Below, in pieces: positions 16,020 through 25,467 of a stretch of DNA of 64,000 bases. The stretch's first letter is position 1, and each line of letters opens with the position of its first letter. Below the pieces are notes generated by a model. The model saw nothing but the letters and a program-made list of their open reading frames with translations, was not told the DNA's origin and made no database searches. The stretch comes from an uncultured bacterium (GTDB lineage Bacteria > Vulcanimicrobiota > CADAWZ01). The stretch spans positions 1 through 64,000 of the forward strand of contig CADASF010000005.1 of the NCBI GenBank assembly GCA_902790465.1, written 5' to 3'. The translations under genes were made by a program, and so were the position numbers.

Positions 16020-16156
16020 CAGGTGTAAGATAGTGAACGAAATTTATTTTCCTAAAGTAGTTTCTTTACAAAATTTAGTATTTTATGAAATGGATATATT
16101 TTAAAATAGTAAATTAATTATATCGGAAAATAACCTAGTGAACATCTTACACCTGT
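16020..16156. mobile_element. MITE-like inverted-repeat element, family 1, copy D
   Basis: The ends are CAGGTGTAAGATAGTGAACG on the left and AGTGAACATCTTACACCTG on the right, inverted repeats of about 14 bp. An inner arm ATTTTCCTAAAGTAG pairs loosely with TATCGGAAAATAA. It fills most of the 342-bp gap between manC and the dehydratases; the rest shows nothing else. Non-coding. Confidence 0.65.
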
Positions 16157-16228
16157 AAACTAAAAAATAACTAAAAGCCGTAAAACAAAAATTTATAAAA
16201 GATTTTAGACAAATTTATATCTAAAAAT

Positions 16229-17236
16229 TCACTTCTTCAATAATTCCAAATCATGCTGTACCATTTTTTCGACCATTTGTTCAAAAGAAACTTCTCTTTT
16301 CCAATTAAGCTGTGTCTCAGCTTTTTGTGGATTTCCCACATATATGTTACTTTCAGTTGGTCTAAAAAACTTTGGATTTACTTTTACAAGCGTTTTTCCA
16401 GTCTTTTTGTCGATTCCCTTTTCTTCAAGTCCAGAACCTTCCCATTCAAGTTCTATTCCAGCAGATAAAAATGCAATATTGCAAAAATCTCTTACTTTAA
16501 CAGGTTTTCCTGTTGCAAGTATAAAATCATCACTCTTTTCTTGTTGAAGCATTAAGTACATACCCTTTACATAGTCTGGAGCATATCCCCAATCTCTTTG
16601 TGAATTTAGATTTCCCAACTCAATATGATCTAATAATCCAAGTTTTATGCTTGCAACAGAATTTGAAATTTTTCTTGTTACAAATTGTTTTCCTCTTCTC
16701 TCTGATTCATGATTAAAAAGGATTCCACAAGAAGCAAATACTCCATAATTTTTGCGATATGTTTCAACCATTAGATGTGCATATAATTTTGCAATTCCGT
16801 AAGGTGTAATTGGATGAATTGCTGTTTCCTCTGTCTGTGGAGAATCTTTTGGTTTTCCGAAGATTTCGCATGTTGAGGCTTGAAAAAATTTTGTATTTGG
16901 ACTTTCTCTTTTTATTGATTCAAGTATGTTTACTGGACCTAATGCATTGCATTGAGCAGTAATACTTGGGTTGTTCCAACTGTCAGCAACAAAAGATTGA
17001 GCTGCAAGATTATAAATTTCATCTGGTTTTATATCTTTTACTGTTTTTAAAACAGAATCAAAATCAGCAACATCACCATTTATTATTTTTATTTTATCTT
17101 GTATATTTTCTATGTTTTCAGATGTTGTAAATTCTTTTTTTGCAAGACCGATTACTTCATAATTTTTACTTAAAAGAAATTCGGCAAGAAAAGAGCCATC
17201 TTGTCCTGCTATTCCAGTAATAAGAGCTTTTTTCAT
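16229..17236 (-). CDS. gmd: GDP-mannose 4,6-dehydratase (paralogue 1)
   Basis: A 335-residue short-chain dehydrogenase-type sugar nucleotide enzyme. It has the NAD(P)-binding ALITGIAGQDGSFLAEFLL, the catalytic Thr/Glu segment ASTCEIFG and the Tyr-Lys pair YGIAKLYAH. FNHESERRGKQFVTRK is a signature of GDP-mannose 4,6-dehydratases. It makes GDP-4-keto-6-deoxymannose. The start overlaps the stop of the upstream paralogue by 4 bp (17233-17236). No reductase (RmdA or GMER type) is recognisable here, so one copy may have diverged toward a related step. Confidence 0.9.
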   Translation of the reverse strand: MKKALITGIAGQDGSFLAEFLLSKNYEVIGLAKKEFTTSENIENIQDKIKIINGDVADFDSVLKTVKDIKPDEIYNLAAQSFVADSWNNPSITAQCNALGPVNILESIKRESPNTKFFQASTCEIFGKPKDSPQTEETAIHPITPYGIAKLYAHLMVETYRKNYGVFASCGILFNHESERRGKQFVTRKISNSVASIKLGLLDHIELGNLNSQRDWGYAPDYVKGMYLMLQQEKSDDFILATGKPVKVRDFCNIAFLSAGIELEWEGSGLEEKGIDKKTGKTLVKVNPKFFRPTESNIYVGNPQKAETQLNWKREVSFEQMVEKMVQHDLELLKK

Positions 17237-18255
17237 TTTTTATCCTCTTTTTCTATTAGGTCAATATCATGTTGTACCATTCTATTTACAAGTTGTTCAA
17301 AAGAAATTTCTCTCTTCCAACCGAGAATTTTTTCTGCTTTTTCAGGACAACCAAGTAACAATTCAACTTCAGCAGGTCTGAAGAATTTTGGATTTACTTT
17401 TACAAGAATTTTTCCTGTGTTTTTGTCAATGCCTTTTTCGTCAACTCCTTCGCCTTCCCAAGTGAGTTCGAATCCTGCATATTTAAAAGCTGAATTGCAA
17501 AAATCTCTTATTGTTCTTGTCTCACCTGAAGCTATAACATAGTCATCTGGTTTTTCTTGTTGTAACATCAAATACATAGCTCTTACATAGTCTGCACTAT
17601 GTCCCCAATCTCTTTTGGCATTTAAATTTCCAAGTTCGACATAGTCTTGTAAGCCTGCTTTGATTCTTGCAACTGCATTTGAAATTTTTCTTGTTACAAA
17701 TTCAAGCCCTCTTCTCTCTGATTCATGATTAAAGAGTATTCCTGAACAGGTGAACATTCCATAACTTTCTCTGTAATTTTTTGTAATCCAGTGGGCATAG
17801 AGTTTAGCTACACCATATGGACTTCTTGGATAGAATGGAGTTGTTTCTTTTTGTGGAATTTCTTGAACAAGTCCAAACATTTCACTTGTTGAAGCCTGAT
17901 AGAATTTACATTCAGGTTTTACAAGTCTTATTGCTTCGAGTAAATTTGTGCAACCAATGCCGTCACATTCTGCTGTGTATATTGGCTGAACCCAACTTGT
18001 TGCTACGAATGATTGAGCAGCTAAATTATATACTTCATCAGCATTTGATGTTTTTATAGCTCTTATCAATGATGAGAGATCAGTCATATCGCCATCTATG
18101 AAATTTACTTTATCTTTTAAATGTTCTGAATTGCCATAAGATAGTTGACTTTTTCTTCTTACCAATCCATATACATTGTATCCTTTTTCAAGTAAAAGTT
18201 CTGCAAGATATGATCCATCTTGACCTGTTATTCCTGTTATAAGTGCGTTTTTCAA
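17233..18255 (-). CDS. gmd: GDP-mannose 4,6-dehydratase (paralogue 2)
   Basis: A 340-residue paralogue of the downstream gene. ALITGITGQDGSYLAELLL binds NADP, followed by VYGLVRRKS as in classical Gmd. The catalytic segments are ASTSEMFG (Thr and Glu) and YGVAKLYAHW (Tyr and Lys). FNHESERRGLEFVTRK is present. It keeps the RRKS motif missing from the other copy and so looks the more canonical Gmd. It begins 11 bp after the upstream glycosyltransferase stop. Confidence 0.92.
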   Translation of the reverse strand: MKNALITGITGQDGSYLAELLLEKGYNVYGLVRRKSQLSYGNSEHLKDKVNFIDGDMTDLSSLIRAIKTSNADEVYNLAAQSFVATSWVQPIYTAECDGIGCTNLLEAIRLVKPECKFYQASTSEMFGLVQEIPQKETTPFYPRSPYGVAKLYAHWITKNYRESYGMFTCSGILFNHESERRGLEFVTRKISNAVARIKAGLQDYVELGNLNAKRDWGHSADYVRAMYLMLQQEKPDDYVIASGETRTIRDFCNSAFKYAGFELTWEGEGVDEKGIDKNTGKILVKVNPKFFRPAEVELLLGCPEKAEKILGWKREISFEQLVNRMVQHDIDLIEKEDKK

Positions 18256-18266
18256 TTTTTTACTCC

Positions 18267-19820
18267 TTATTTTGTTATCAGTTCTAATTTTTCATTTAAC
18301 ATTGAAACACTTTCTTTCCAAGTCAAATATTTTATATTTTCTGATTTTGGATGTTTATCCTCTTTATATAATTTTAGCCATTCTTCTATTGCACTTGCCA
18401 GTTCTTTACCTTCGAATCCATTGAAATAAAAAGCATTTTCTCCTGCTATCTCTCTAAATACAGGAATATCTCTTATGATTAGAGGCTTCTTATGGTATGT
18501 TGCTTCAATTATTCCAAGTCCAAAACCTTCTGCTTTTGATGCCATTATAAGTGCAGAAGATTTTTCATAGATTTTATTTAGATATTCATCACTTATAGTA
18601 GATAATTTAAATAATCTTTTATTTAATTCTCTATGATTTTCTATTTTGTTAACTAATTTTTCTGTGTTCCAAGCATTTTTTCCAACGATTACAAGATTTA
18701 TATCTTCATTTTCGCTCCAAAGTATGTCAAAAGCATCTAGTATTTGATCATACATTTTTCTTGCTTCTATTGCGTTTACTGCTAAAAATGTCGTTCTTGC
18801 TTCCATAGCTTTGAATAGAGATTCTGAATCTTCAGGTATTCCTTTAGAACTTGTATTATTTTCAAAATCACTTCCCAAATGAATCCATTCTATTGTGAAA
18901 TCATCAATTCTATCTTTTCTGTTTTCTTTTATATATTCTTTTAAATCATCTGCTGTTGCTTTTGAATTACATATCGCTCCATTTGCAACATCTAAAACAA
19001 TATTTATAAACTTTAAAAAATTATCTGTAAACTCATGAGAAACAGAATTCTGTTCTCTTATTGGAATTAGATCATGTATAAAGTATATTATTTTAATTCC
19101 CTTTTTTTGCAAAAATTTTAAGTATTCCTTTTTACCTAAGTTTTGATTTATTGACAATTCAGGAAAAAATAATATATCGCCCTTTACAAATTCTATTACT
19201 TCTTCATTTTCTTTTTCTTCATTTTCTGCTAATTTTGAACAATATCTAAAACCATATTTTATAAATTCATTTTGTGGTGAATGGATAGGTAAAACTTTAT
19301 ATTTGTTTATACTAGGCAAATATTTTATTATGTTATTACAAACTCGGCAAATACCTCTTTTATCGTCATTTATTGCTAATTCAGAAAGTTCAATAAAAAT
19401 ATAATTTTCTTTTCTCTCATAGAGATATTCTGCTGTTCTTTGTGCAATGTTTTTTAATATAATTTTCTTTTTATTATATTTTTTTGACATTATAGTTGAT
19501 AATTCTTTTAATGCCTGTTCTTTGCTTATTTTTTTATTTTCAAATAAGTTATCTATTGAAGTTAATATTTCGTCTTTTTCTTGCTTGTTTTTTGCTTTTT
19601 TTTCAAATTTAGGAGAAGATATTATATCAAATATTTCTTGTCCTGTTTTAGATAGTAAAATTTTGTCATTTACATTTTTATTTTGATTATCTATTGTATT
19701 ACATATTTTCTTTTCTAAATATGGACATAAACTTATTATCTTTTTTATAGAATTTAAAATAAAAGGGTTTTTTGAAATAATTTTGTGTGATGCTGTTATA
19801 ATTTTATTTATTATATTCAT
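18267..19820 (-). CDS. GT4-family glycosyltransferase with N-terminal module (paralogue 1)
   Basis: A glycosyltransferase of about 517 residues. The ATG at 19820 is chosen because it overlaps the upstream stop as ATGA and gives MNIINKIITASHK, matching the paralogue; a start 17 codons earlier lacks support. Residues 1-100 form a helical module with FILNSIKKIISLCPYLE and LLSKTGQEIFDII. The catalytic part holds FIHDLIP, then the donor-site ASKAEGFGLGIIEATYHKKP and IPVFREIAGENAFYF. The final 240 residues are nearly the same as those of the upstream paralogue. Confidence 0.9.
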   Translation of the reverse strand: MNIINKIITASHKIISKNPFILNSIKKIISLCPYLEKKICNTIDNQNKNVNDKILLSKTGQEIFDIISSPKFEKKAKNKQEKDEILTSIDNLFENKKISKEQALKELSTIMSKKYNKKKIILKNIAQRTAEYLYERKENYIFIELSELAINDDKRGICRVCNNIIKYLPSINKYKVLPIHSPQNEFIKYGFRYCSKLAENEEKENEEVIEFVKGDILFFPELSINQNLGKKEYLKFLQKKGIKIIYFIHDLIPIREQNSVSHEFTDNFLKFINIVLDVANGAICNSKATADDLKEYIKENRKDRIDDFTIEWIHLGSDFENNTSSKGIPEDSESLFKAMEARTTFLAVNAIEARKMYDQILDAFDILWSENEDINLVIVGKNAWNTEKLVNKIENHRELNKRLFKLSTISDEYLNKIYEKSSALIMASKAEGFGLGIIEATYHKKPLIIRDIPVFREIAGENAFYFNGFEGKELASAIEEWLKLYKEDKHPKSENIKYLTWKESVSMLNEKLELITK

Positions 19821-21370
19821 TTTGTAGTTTCTTCCAATTTTTCGTTTAACATTGAAATGCTTTCTTTCCAAGTTAAATATTTTATATTGTCTGATTTAGG
19901 ATGTTTATCCTCTTTATATAATTTTAGCCATTCTTCTATTGTATTTGCTAAATCTTTGCCTTCAAATCCATTGAAATAGAAAGCATTTTCTCCTGCTATT
20001 TCTCTAAATACTGGAATGTCTCTTATAATTAGAGGTTTTTTGTGATATGTTGCTTCAATTATTCCAAGTCCAAAACCTTCTGCTTTTGAAGCCATTATCA
20101 AGGCTGATGATTTATCATAAATTTTATTTAGATATTCATCATTTATAGTAGATAATTTAAATAATCGTTTGTTTATTTCTCTGTGATTTTCTATTTTTTT
20201 GACTAATTTCTCTGTATTCCATCCATTTTTGCCTACGATAACAAGATTTATATCTTGATTTTTCTTCCATAGTATGTCAAAAGCATCTAAAATTTGATCG
20301 TACATTTTTCGAGGTTCTATTGTACTTACGGCTAAAAAAGTCGTTCTTGATTCCATAGCTTTAAATAAAATTTCAGAATCTTTAGGTATCCCATTAGAAT
20401 TTGAGTTATTTTCAAAATCACTCCCCAAATGAATCCATTCTATTTTAAAATCCTCAATTCTATCTGGTCTATTTTCTTTTATATATTTTTTTAAATTATC
20501 AGCTGTTGCCTTTGAATTACATATAGCTCCATCTGCACAATTTAAAATAGAAGTTATGTATATTGGAAATAATTCTACCATACCGTTTTGGCATGTTTCG
20601 GGATTTATTATTGGAATTAAATCATGTATGAAATAAATTATTTTTATTCCTTTTTGTTTTAAAAACATTAAGTATTCTTCTTTATCAATAGTTTGTTCTA
20701 TTGATAATTCTGGAAAAAATATTATATCATTAGATATAAATTCAATATATTCTTCATCTTTTTTTTGTTTATCTTCTGTTAATTTTGCAGAATTTTTGAA
20801 TCCATAAGTTTTTTTATCTGAGTATATTGGAATGCATGTTTTTTTTGAAATTTTAGGTAATAATTTTAGTACATTTTTTGAAACTCTTTGAATACCTGTC
20901 TTTGCATCTTTTTTAGCTAATTCAGAAAGTTCTATAAAAATATAATTATCTTCTCTATCATAGAGATACTCAGCAGTTCTTTGAGCAATATTTTTTAATA
21001 TGATCTCATCATATTCTTGTGAAATTATATTTGACAATTCATGTAAAGCTGTTTGTTTGTCTATTTTTTTATTTAAAAATAGATTGTCTATTGAAGTTAA
21101 TATATAATCTATTTCTTGCTTGTCTTTTGCTTTTTTTTCAAATTTTGAAGAAGATATTATATCAAATATTTCTTGTCCTGTTTTAGACAGTAATAATTCT
21201 TTACCTGTCTTCTCTGTTATTTTTTTTATATTTTCTCTATCTATTGTTTTGCATATTTTTTCTTCTAAACAAGGACATAGACTTATGACTTTTTTTATTG
21301 TATTTAAAATAAAAGGATTTTTATTAGCAATTTCATTAGCTTTTGTTATAAATTTATTTATAAGTGACAT
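19817..21370 (-). CDS. GT4-family glycosyltransferase with N-terminal module (paralogue 2)
   Basis: A 517-residue glycosyltransferase, the first gene of the leftward glycan operon. It has the same layout as the next gene: an N-terminal helical module (FILNTIKKVISLCPCLEEK, then LLSKTGQEIFDII), a middle region with YIFIELSELAKKD and GIQRV, and a GT-B half with STIEPRKMYDQILDAF and EGFGLGIIEATYHKKP. The middle region differs more between the two than the ends, which suits different acceptors. The promoter must lie in 21371-21511, shared with the divergent genes. Confidence 0.9.
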   Translation of the reverse strand: MSLINKFITKANEIANKNPFILNTIKKVISLCPCLEEKICKTIDRENIKKITEKTGKELLLSKTGQEIFDIISSSKFEKKAKDKQEIDYILTSIDNLFLNKKIDKQTALHELSNIISQEYDEIILKNIAQRTAEYLYDREDNYIFIELSELAKKDAKTGIQRVSKNVLKLLPKISKKTCIPIYSDKKTYGFKNSAKLTEDKQKKDEEYIEFISNDIIFFPELSIEQTIDKEEYLMFLKQKGIKIIYFIHDLIPIINPETCQNGMVELFPIYITSILNCADGAICNSKATADNLKKYIKENRPDRIEDFKIEWIHLGSDFENNSNSNGIPKDSEILFKAMESRTTFLAVSTIEPRKMYDQILDAFDILWKKNQDINLVIVGKNGWNTEKLVKKIENHREINKRLFKLSTINDEYLNKIYDKSSALIMASKAEGFGLGIIEATYHKKPLIIRDIPVFREIAGENAFYFNGFEGKDLANTIEEWLKLYKEDKHPKSDNIKYLTWKESISMLNEKLEETTK

Positions 21371-21511
21371 TTCTGTGTTTTTTGCGAAAGAATAATTTTG
21401 CTTTTTTATAAATTCCTTCTTTAAATATAATAATTTTCCTTTATATGTTATTTTTTAAATTTTTATAAAGGGATATTTGCTTATGGTGTTTAAAAAAATA
21501 TTTTACTAATT

Positions 21512-21982
21512 TTGTTAAATTTTGGAATTATAAAAAATATATTTGATGAAATGAATGATATAGACTATCAAAATATTGATTTAGATAAACAAATTATTAT
21601 AGAACAATTTGAATTAATTTCTGATAAAAATCTCAAAATATTTTTATTAGAACAACAAAAAGCTGAATTGCAAAATTCTTTTAATGAAATACAAAATTCT
21701 TGGTCTTATAAGATAGGTAGGATGATTACTGCAATTATATATTCTCCAATTACTATTTCAAAAAAAATTATTAAGTTTTCTGCTAAAGTGGCTTCGCATT
21801 TTCCTTGGTTTATAAATTTTATAAAAAAGGTGATTCATCTTATTCCGCCTCTTGAAGCAAAAGTTCTTTCTATTATTGAGCATCCTTTACTAAGTACCAC
21901 TACTAAAGAGACATTGATTTTGACAGAAGATGGTCAGAAGATTTATGATGAATTGATGATGAGAATAGAAAAACAAAAATAG
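21512..21982 (+). CDS. Stand-alone version of the glycosyltransferase N-terminal module
   Basis: A protein of up to 156 residues, unrecognised as a whole. The TTG at 21512 gives the longest frame; ATG at 21551 is an alternative, and neither has a clear ribosome binding site. A coiled-coil segment ends in NSWSYKIGRMI, a motif often found before glycosyltransferase domains. The rest (FPWFINFIKKVIHLIPPLEAKVLSII, then LILTEDGQKIYDEL) lines up with the first 100 residues of the two glycosyltransferases encoded divergently at 18267-21370. It ends 8 bp before another glycosyltransferase. Scaffold or membrane-recruitment role is inferred. Confidence 0.75.
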   Translation: MLNFGIIKNIFDEMNDIDYQNIDLDKQIIIEQFELISDKNLKIFLLEQQKAELQNSFNEIQNSWSYKIGRMITAIIYSPITISKKIIKFSAKVASHFPWFINFIKKVIHLIPPLEAKVLSIIEHPLLSTTTKETLILTEDGQKIYDELMMRIEKQK

Positions 21983-21990
21983 GAGAAAAA

Positions 21991-23349
21991 ATGAAGAAGA
22001 TTCTTTTAGACCTTCAAGCTCTTGAAGGGGAATCATCTTTTCGTGGAATAGGAAGGTGGACTTTGAATCATTCTTTGGAATTATTGAAAAATAAGCCAAA
22101 TGATGTTGAAGTTTTTATATTGTTGAATGATTCATCTGATAAGATTTCTGAAATAGAAAATAAATATCAAAATGAAAAAATAATTACATATTCTCTTCCT
22201 ATTTCGTTGAAAAATAATCAAAAAAATTGGTTTGATTTTAATTTGGTAAATAAAAATAGAATAATAGTCTCAGAACTTTTAAGGGAATATGCTATTTCTT
22301 GTTTAAATCCTGATTTTGTATTGATATATAGTTATTTTGATTCTTATTTCAGTTTATCTTCTATAAATGAATATTCATTTTTGCCAACTGGAATTATTTT
22401 ATATGATTTTATTCCAATGCACTATAGAAATGAATATCTTTCAGGTTGGCGTGAGGATTGGTATAAAAGAAAAATTTCTTTTTTAAAAGATGATTTTTTG
22501 TGTCTTTGCATTTCTGATTTTGTGAGAGATGAGGCTAAATCAATTATCAAAAATTGTGAAAATATTTTTTCTGTTGATACTGCTACATCTGATTTTTGGA
22601 AAAAAATTGAGATTTCAGAAGATGAAAAAAAGTCTTTTTTAAAAAAATATGGAATAGAAAAGCCTTTTATTTTATATTCTGGTGGAATCGATCATAGAAA
22701 AAATGTAAGAAAACTCATAGAATCTTTTGCAAAACATGATATTAGCTCTTTAGGTGTCTCTCTTTTTATTGTATGTGGAAAAGACGAATCAGGAGCTAAT
22801 TCTTTGAGAGATTATTCTAAAAAACTTGGTTTATCTGAAAAAGAGATTAATTTTGCTACTTTTGTTTCTGATGAAGATTTGAGATATTTTTACAATCTTT
22901 GTAAGTTGTTTGTATTTCCTTCCCTTGATGAGGGATTTGGTTTGACTCCACTTGAAGCTATGTGTTGTTCTGCACCAGTAATTGCTTCAAATAGGGCTTC
23001 TATCCCACAAGTTGTAGGGGATAACGAAGCACTTTTTGATCCAACTTCCATATCTTCCATTGCGGAAAAAATTAAAAAAGCAATATCAGAACATGATTTT
23101 TACAATAAATTATTAGAAAATTCAAAAGTGCAATCAAAAAAATTTACTTGGAAAAATACAGCTGATAAAACTTGGAAATATATAAAAGAATATTTGACAG
23201 ATGAAAGATTAAATAAAAAACAGTTTTGTTCTAAAGAAAAATTTCTTGATATTGCTTCTTCACTTTTAAAAAAGGAAAAAGACAAAACTTTTATAAGAGA
23301 AGTTGCTGAATCTGTTGCATTTAATTCAAAATTGACTATGTCTTGTTAG
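21991..23349 (+). CDS. GT4-family glycosyltransferase
   Basis: A 452-residue glycosyltransferase resembling the catalytic part of the 609-residue enzyme at 12677-14506: KILLDLQALEGESSFRGIGRW at the start, CISDFVRDEAK in the middle, SGGIDHRKNVRKLIESF and DEGFGLTPLEAMCCSAPVIAS in the donor-binding half. The C-terminal extension is shorter here. AGGAG lies 6 bases before the ATG. It is the second gene of the rightward glycan operon. Confidence 0.92.
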   Translation: MKKILLDLQALEGESSFRGIGRWTLNHSLELLKNKPNDVEVFILLNDSSDKISEIENKYQNEKIITYSLPISLKNNQKNWFDFNLVNKNRIIVSELLREYAISCLNPDFVLIYSYFDSYFSLSSINEYSFLPTGIILYDFIPMHYRNEYLSGWREDWYKRKISFLKDDFLCLCISDFVRDEAKSIIKNCENIFSVDTATSDFWKKIEISEDEKKSFLKKYGIEKPFILYSGGIDHRKNVRKLIESFAKHDISSLGVSLFIVCGKDESGANSLRDYSKKLGLSEKEINFATFVSDEDLRYFYNLCKLFVFPSLDEGFGLTPLEAMCCSAPVIASNRASIPQVVGDNEALFDPTSISSIAEKIKKAISEHDFYNKLLENSKVQSKKFTWKNTADKTWKYIKEYLTDERLNKKQFCSKEKFLDIASSLLKKEKDKTFIREVAESVAFNSKLTMSC

Positions 23350-23371
23350 TGATTCTTACTCAAATTCAAAT

Positions 23372-23402
23372 TAAGCTCCTTGCAAGCAAGGAGAAAAATA
23401 AT
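23372..23402 (+). promoter_or_regulatory. Hairpin containing the Shine-Dalgarno sequence of the next glycosyltransferase
   Basis: CTCCTTG and CAAGGAG make a perfect 7-bp stem with a CAAG loop. The right arm contains AAGGAG, which is the ribosome binding site for ATG 23403 with 9-base spacing. When folded the site is masked. The same AGCTCCTTGCAAGCAAGGAG stands in a repeat element at 63030-63049. Confidence 0.6.
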
Positions 23403-24677
23403 ATGATTGATAAAATTAAAAATTTACTTATTTCTTTTGCAAATAAAAATAAAGAGCTTATAAAGCGTATTGTGCCTGCTTCATTAATTAATTTTGCATC
23501 TCTTTTAATTCAAAAAAAGGCATTTTCTTGGAATTATTCTGGAAAATATGATCCTTCTAAATTTGAATATGGGGTTAATCTGTTTGGCTTTCTATCTTCT
23601 AATTCTGGAGTAGGGCAGGGAAGTAGAATCATTGCAGAAGCACTTTATAAATCAGATATTCCATTTACTTTAATTGATTTGAAAACAGAATATTCAAATG
23701 AAAAAAATTATCCTGATTTTTTTGCAGACCATCTTTCAGATACTCCAAAATATGGAATTAATATTGTCCATGTAAATCCAAGGGATTTTTTTATACATCT
23801 TTCTTCTTTTCCAAAAAGTTTTTGGGAAAATCACTATAATATATGTATTTGGCTTTGGGAACTTGAAGATTATCCTGAGGCTTGGAATGATTATTTTTTG
23901 TTTCCTGATGAAATATGGACTCCTTCTGTATTTAATTCAAAAGCTATTGAAAAAAAATCTAAAGTACCAGTATATACTGTACCTTATGGTATTTCTGTCA
24001 ATTATGATGATAAACTTGACAGAAATTATTTTGGTCTTCCACAAGATAAATTTATATTTTTTGTAGCTTATGATTTTAACAGTGGTGCTATGAGAAAAAA
24101 TCCGCAAGGAGCAGTTGAAGCATATAAGAGAGCTTTTAAAGATTCTGAAAATACTGTTCTTTTATTAAAAATTGGAAATGCTAAAAAAGAAGAAATTGAT
24201 AAGTTAAAAGAAAGCCTTTCAGATAGAGAAGATATAATCTTTTTTGAAAAATCGTTGTCTAAAATAGAATTCAATTCTCTATTGAGTTCTTGTGATGTTT
24301 TTGTTTCTTTGCATAGAAGTGAAGGATTTGGGCTTGTTCCTGCAGAGGCAATGTATTTGGGTATTCCTTCTATTGCTACTGGTTATTCTGCCAATTTAGA
24401 TTTTATGAACTCGGAAAATTCTTGTCTTGTCGATTATGATTTGATACCTGTTGAAGATAATATTATTTATTTGCCACTGTTTGAAGGTAAATTAACACCT
24501 AAATGGGCTGATCCAAATATTGAACAGGCTTCAGAATATATGATTAAACTTTATAACGATAAAGATTTTTACAAAAAAATATCTGAAAACGCCCAAAAAA
24601 GCATTAGAGAAAATTTTTCTATAGAAAATACTGTATTAAAGATAAATGTACGATATGACGAAATCATAAAAAAATAA
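23403..24677 (+). CDS. GT4-family glycosyltransferase
   Basis: A 424-residue glycosyltransferase of GT-B fold. ATG 23403 is chosen because AAGGAG lies 9 bases upstream; an ATG 20 codons earlier has none. NLFGFLSSNSGVGQGSRIIAEAL is the N-terminal glycine-rich region. ICIWLWELEDYPEAW and PYGISV are typical of this subfamily. The donor site is HRSEGFGLVPAEAMYLGIPSIAT. Its stop codon lies inside the terminator stem. It is the last gene of the rightward glycan operon. Confidence 0.9.
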   Translation: MIDKIKNLLISFANKNKELIKRIVPASLINFASLLIQKKAFSWNYSGKYDPSKFEYGVNLFGFLSSNSGVGQGSRIIAEALYKSDIPFTLIDLKTEYSNEKNYPDFFADHLSDTPKYGINIVHVNPRDFFIHLSSFPKSFWENHYNICIWLWELEDYPEAWNDYFLFPDEIWTPSVFNSKAIEKKSKVPVYTVPYGISVNYDDKLDRNYFGLPQDKFIFFVAYDFNSGAMRKNPQGAVEAYKRAFKDSENTVLLLKIGNAKKEEIDKLKESLSDREDIIFFEKSLSKIEFNSLLSSCDVFVSLHRSEGFGLVPAEAMYLGIPSIATGYSANLDFMNSENSCLVDYDLIPVEDNIIYLPLFEGKLTPKWADPNIEQASEYMIKLYNDKDFYKKISENAQKSIRENFSIENTVLKINVRYDEIIKK

Positions 24678-24709
24678 CTCTATCATCAAAATTGATAGAG
24701 TTATTTTTT
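24674..24709. terminator. Terminator between glycosyltransferase and Ltp-type genes
   Basis: AATAACTCTATCA and TGATAGAGTTATT form a perfect 13-bp stem followed by TTTTG on the plus strand. The TAA of the glycosyltransferase is in the stem. The hairpin also abuts the stop of the convergent minus-strand gene, so it may serve both. Confidence 0.85.
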
Positions 24710-24710
24710 G

Positions 24711-25454
24711 TTACTTTACTTTACAGGCTTTTATGCCATAGTTTATTTCTTCTTTGTTAAATCCTTTATTTGTAAGAGTTTTAACAATTTGTTCTTTTTT
24801 TGTCTTAGGGTCTTTATCCAACATTACTTTAATATAATTTTCAGCTTGTTTGTTCCAATCAGCCCCACAATTCTCCACCCCATAAGATACTTGTTCAGGA
24901 GTAAATTTCCATTGTCTTTCAATAGATTTCGAAAGTTCTTTTTTAGAATATGAGTAATTTACTTTTGTTTCAAGTTCAAGACACATTTTAGCGGCTTTTA
25001 CTGCTTCTTCATTCCAATCAGCTCCACAATTTTCCGCTCCGTATTCAGCCTCTTCAGCACTAAATTTTTTATTTTCTTCAAGGTATTCTTTAATGCTGTA
25101 AAGAGAATGTGCTGTAAGAGTGAAATTTTTGTTATTTACATAATCTTTAGCTGTTTTTACTGCCGCCTCTTTTCTCTTCTTCTCCTCTTTTAACTGTCTT
25201 TTTGTTTTTTTAGGAGGTTGTATAGTTTCATCTTCTGTTGCTGTAGGTTGTCGCTCTATTGTTTCTCCTGTTCCAGTAGGTGGCTGTTCTGGTGGTGTTT
25301 CCGTAACAGGTGGTGTTGTGGTTTCTGGTGTTGTTACTGGTGGAGGCATTGGAGTTTGGTCAGGTGGCTTGTGTCCATTTGAAATAAAAAGAAATATAAC
25401 GAAACAGATTATTAATATAATCGTGATAGTTATGATTATAATATTTTTTTTCAT
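24711..25454 (-). CDS. Membrane-anchored Ltp-family protein with proline-rich linker
   Basis: A protein of about 247 residues. The chosen ATG gives MKKNIIIITITIILIICFVIF, a membrane anchor; an ATG 10 codons earlier overlaps the upstream gene. A Pro/Thr-rich linker (PPPVTTPETTTPPVTETPPE) follows at about residues 32-75. The C-terminal half has three copies of the Ltp-type unit, with YGAENCGADWNEEAVKAAK and YGVENCGADWNKQAENYIK. Ltp (host cell surface-exposed lipoprotein) proteins are known for blocking phage DNA injection in some streptococcal phages, but the domain is widespread. Function here is unknown. Confidence 0.8.
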   Translation of the reverse strand: MKKNIIIITITIILIICFVIFLFISNGHKPPDQTPMPPPVTTPETTTPPVTETPPEQPPTGTGETIERQPTATEDETIQPPKKTKRQLKEEKKRKEAAVKTAKDYVNNKNFTLTAHSLYSIKEYLEENKKFSAEEAEYGAENCGADWNEEAVKAAKMCLELETKVNYSYSKKELSKSIERQWKFTPEQVSYGVENCGADWNKQAENYIKVMLDKDPKTKKEQIVKTLTNKGFNKEEINYGIKACKVK

Positions 25455-25467
25455 GTCTTTTTTTGCT

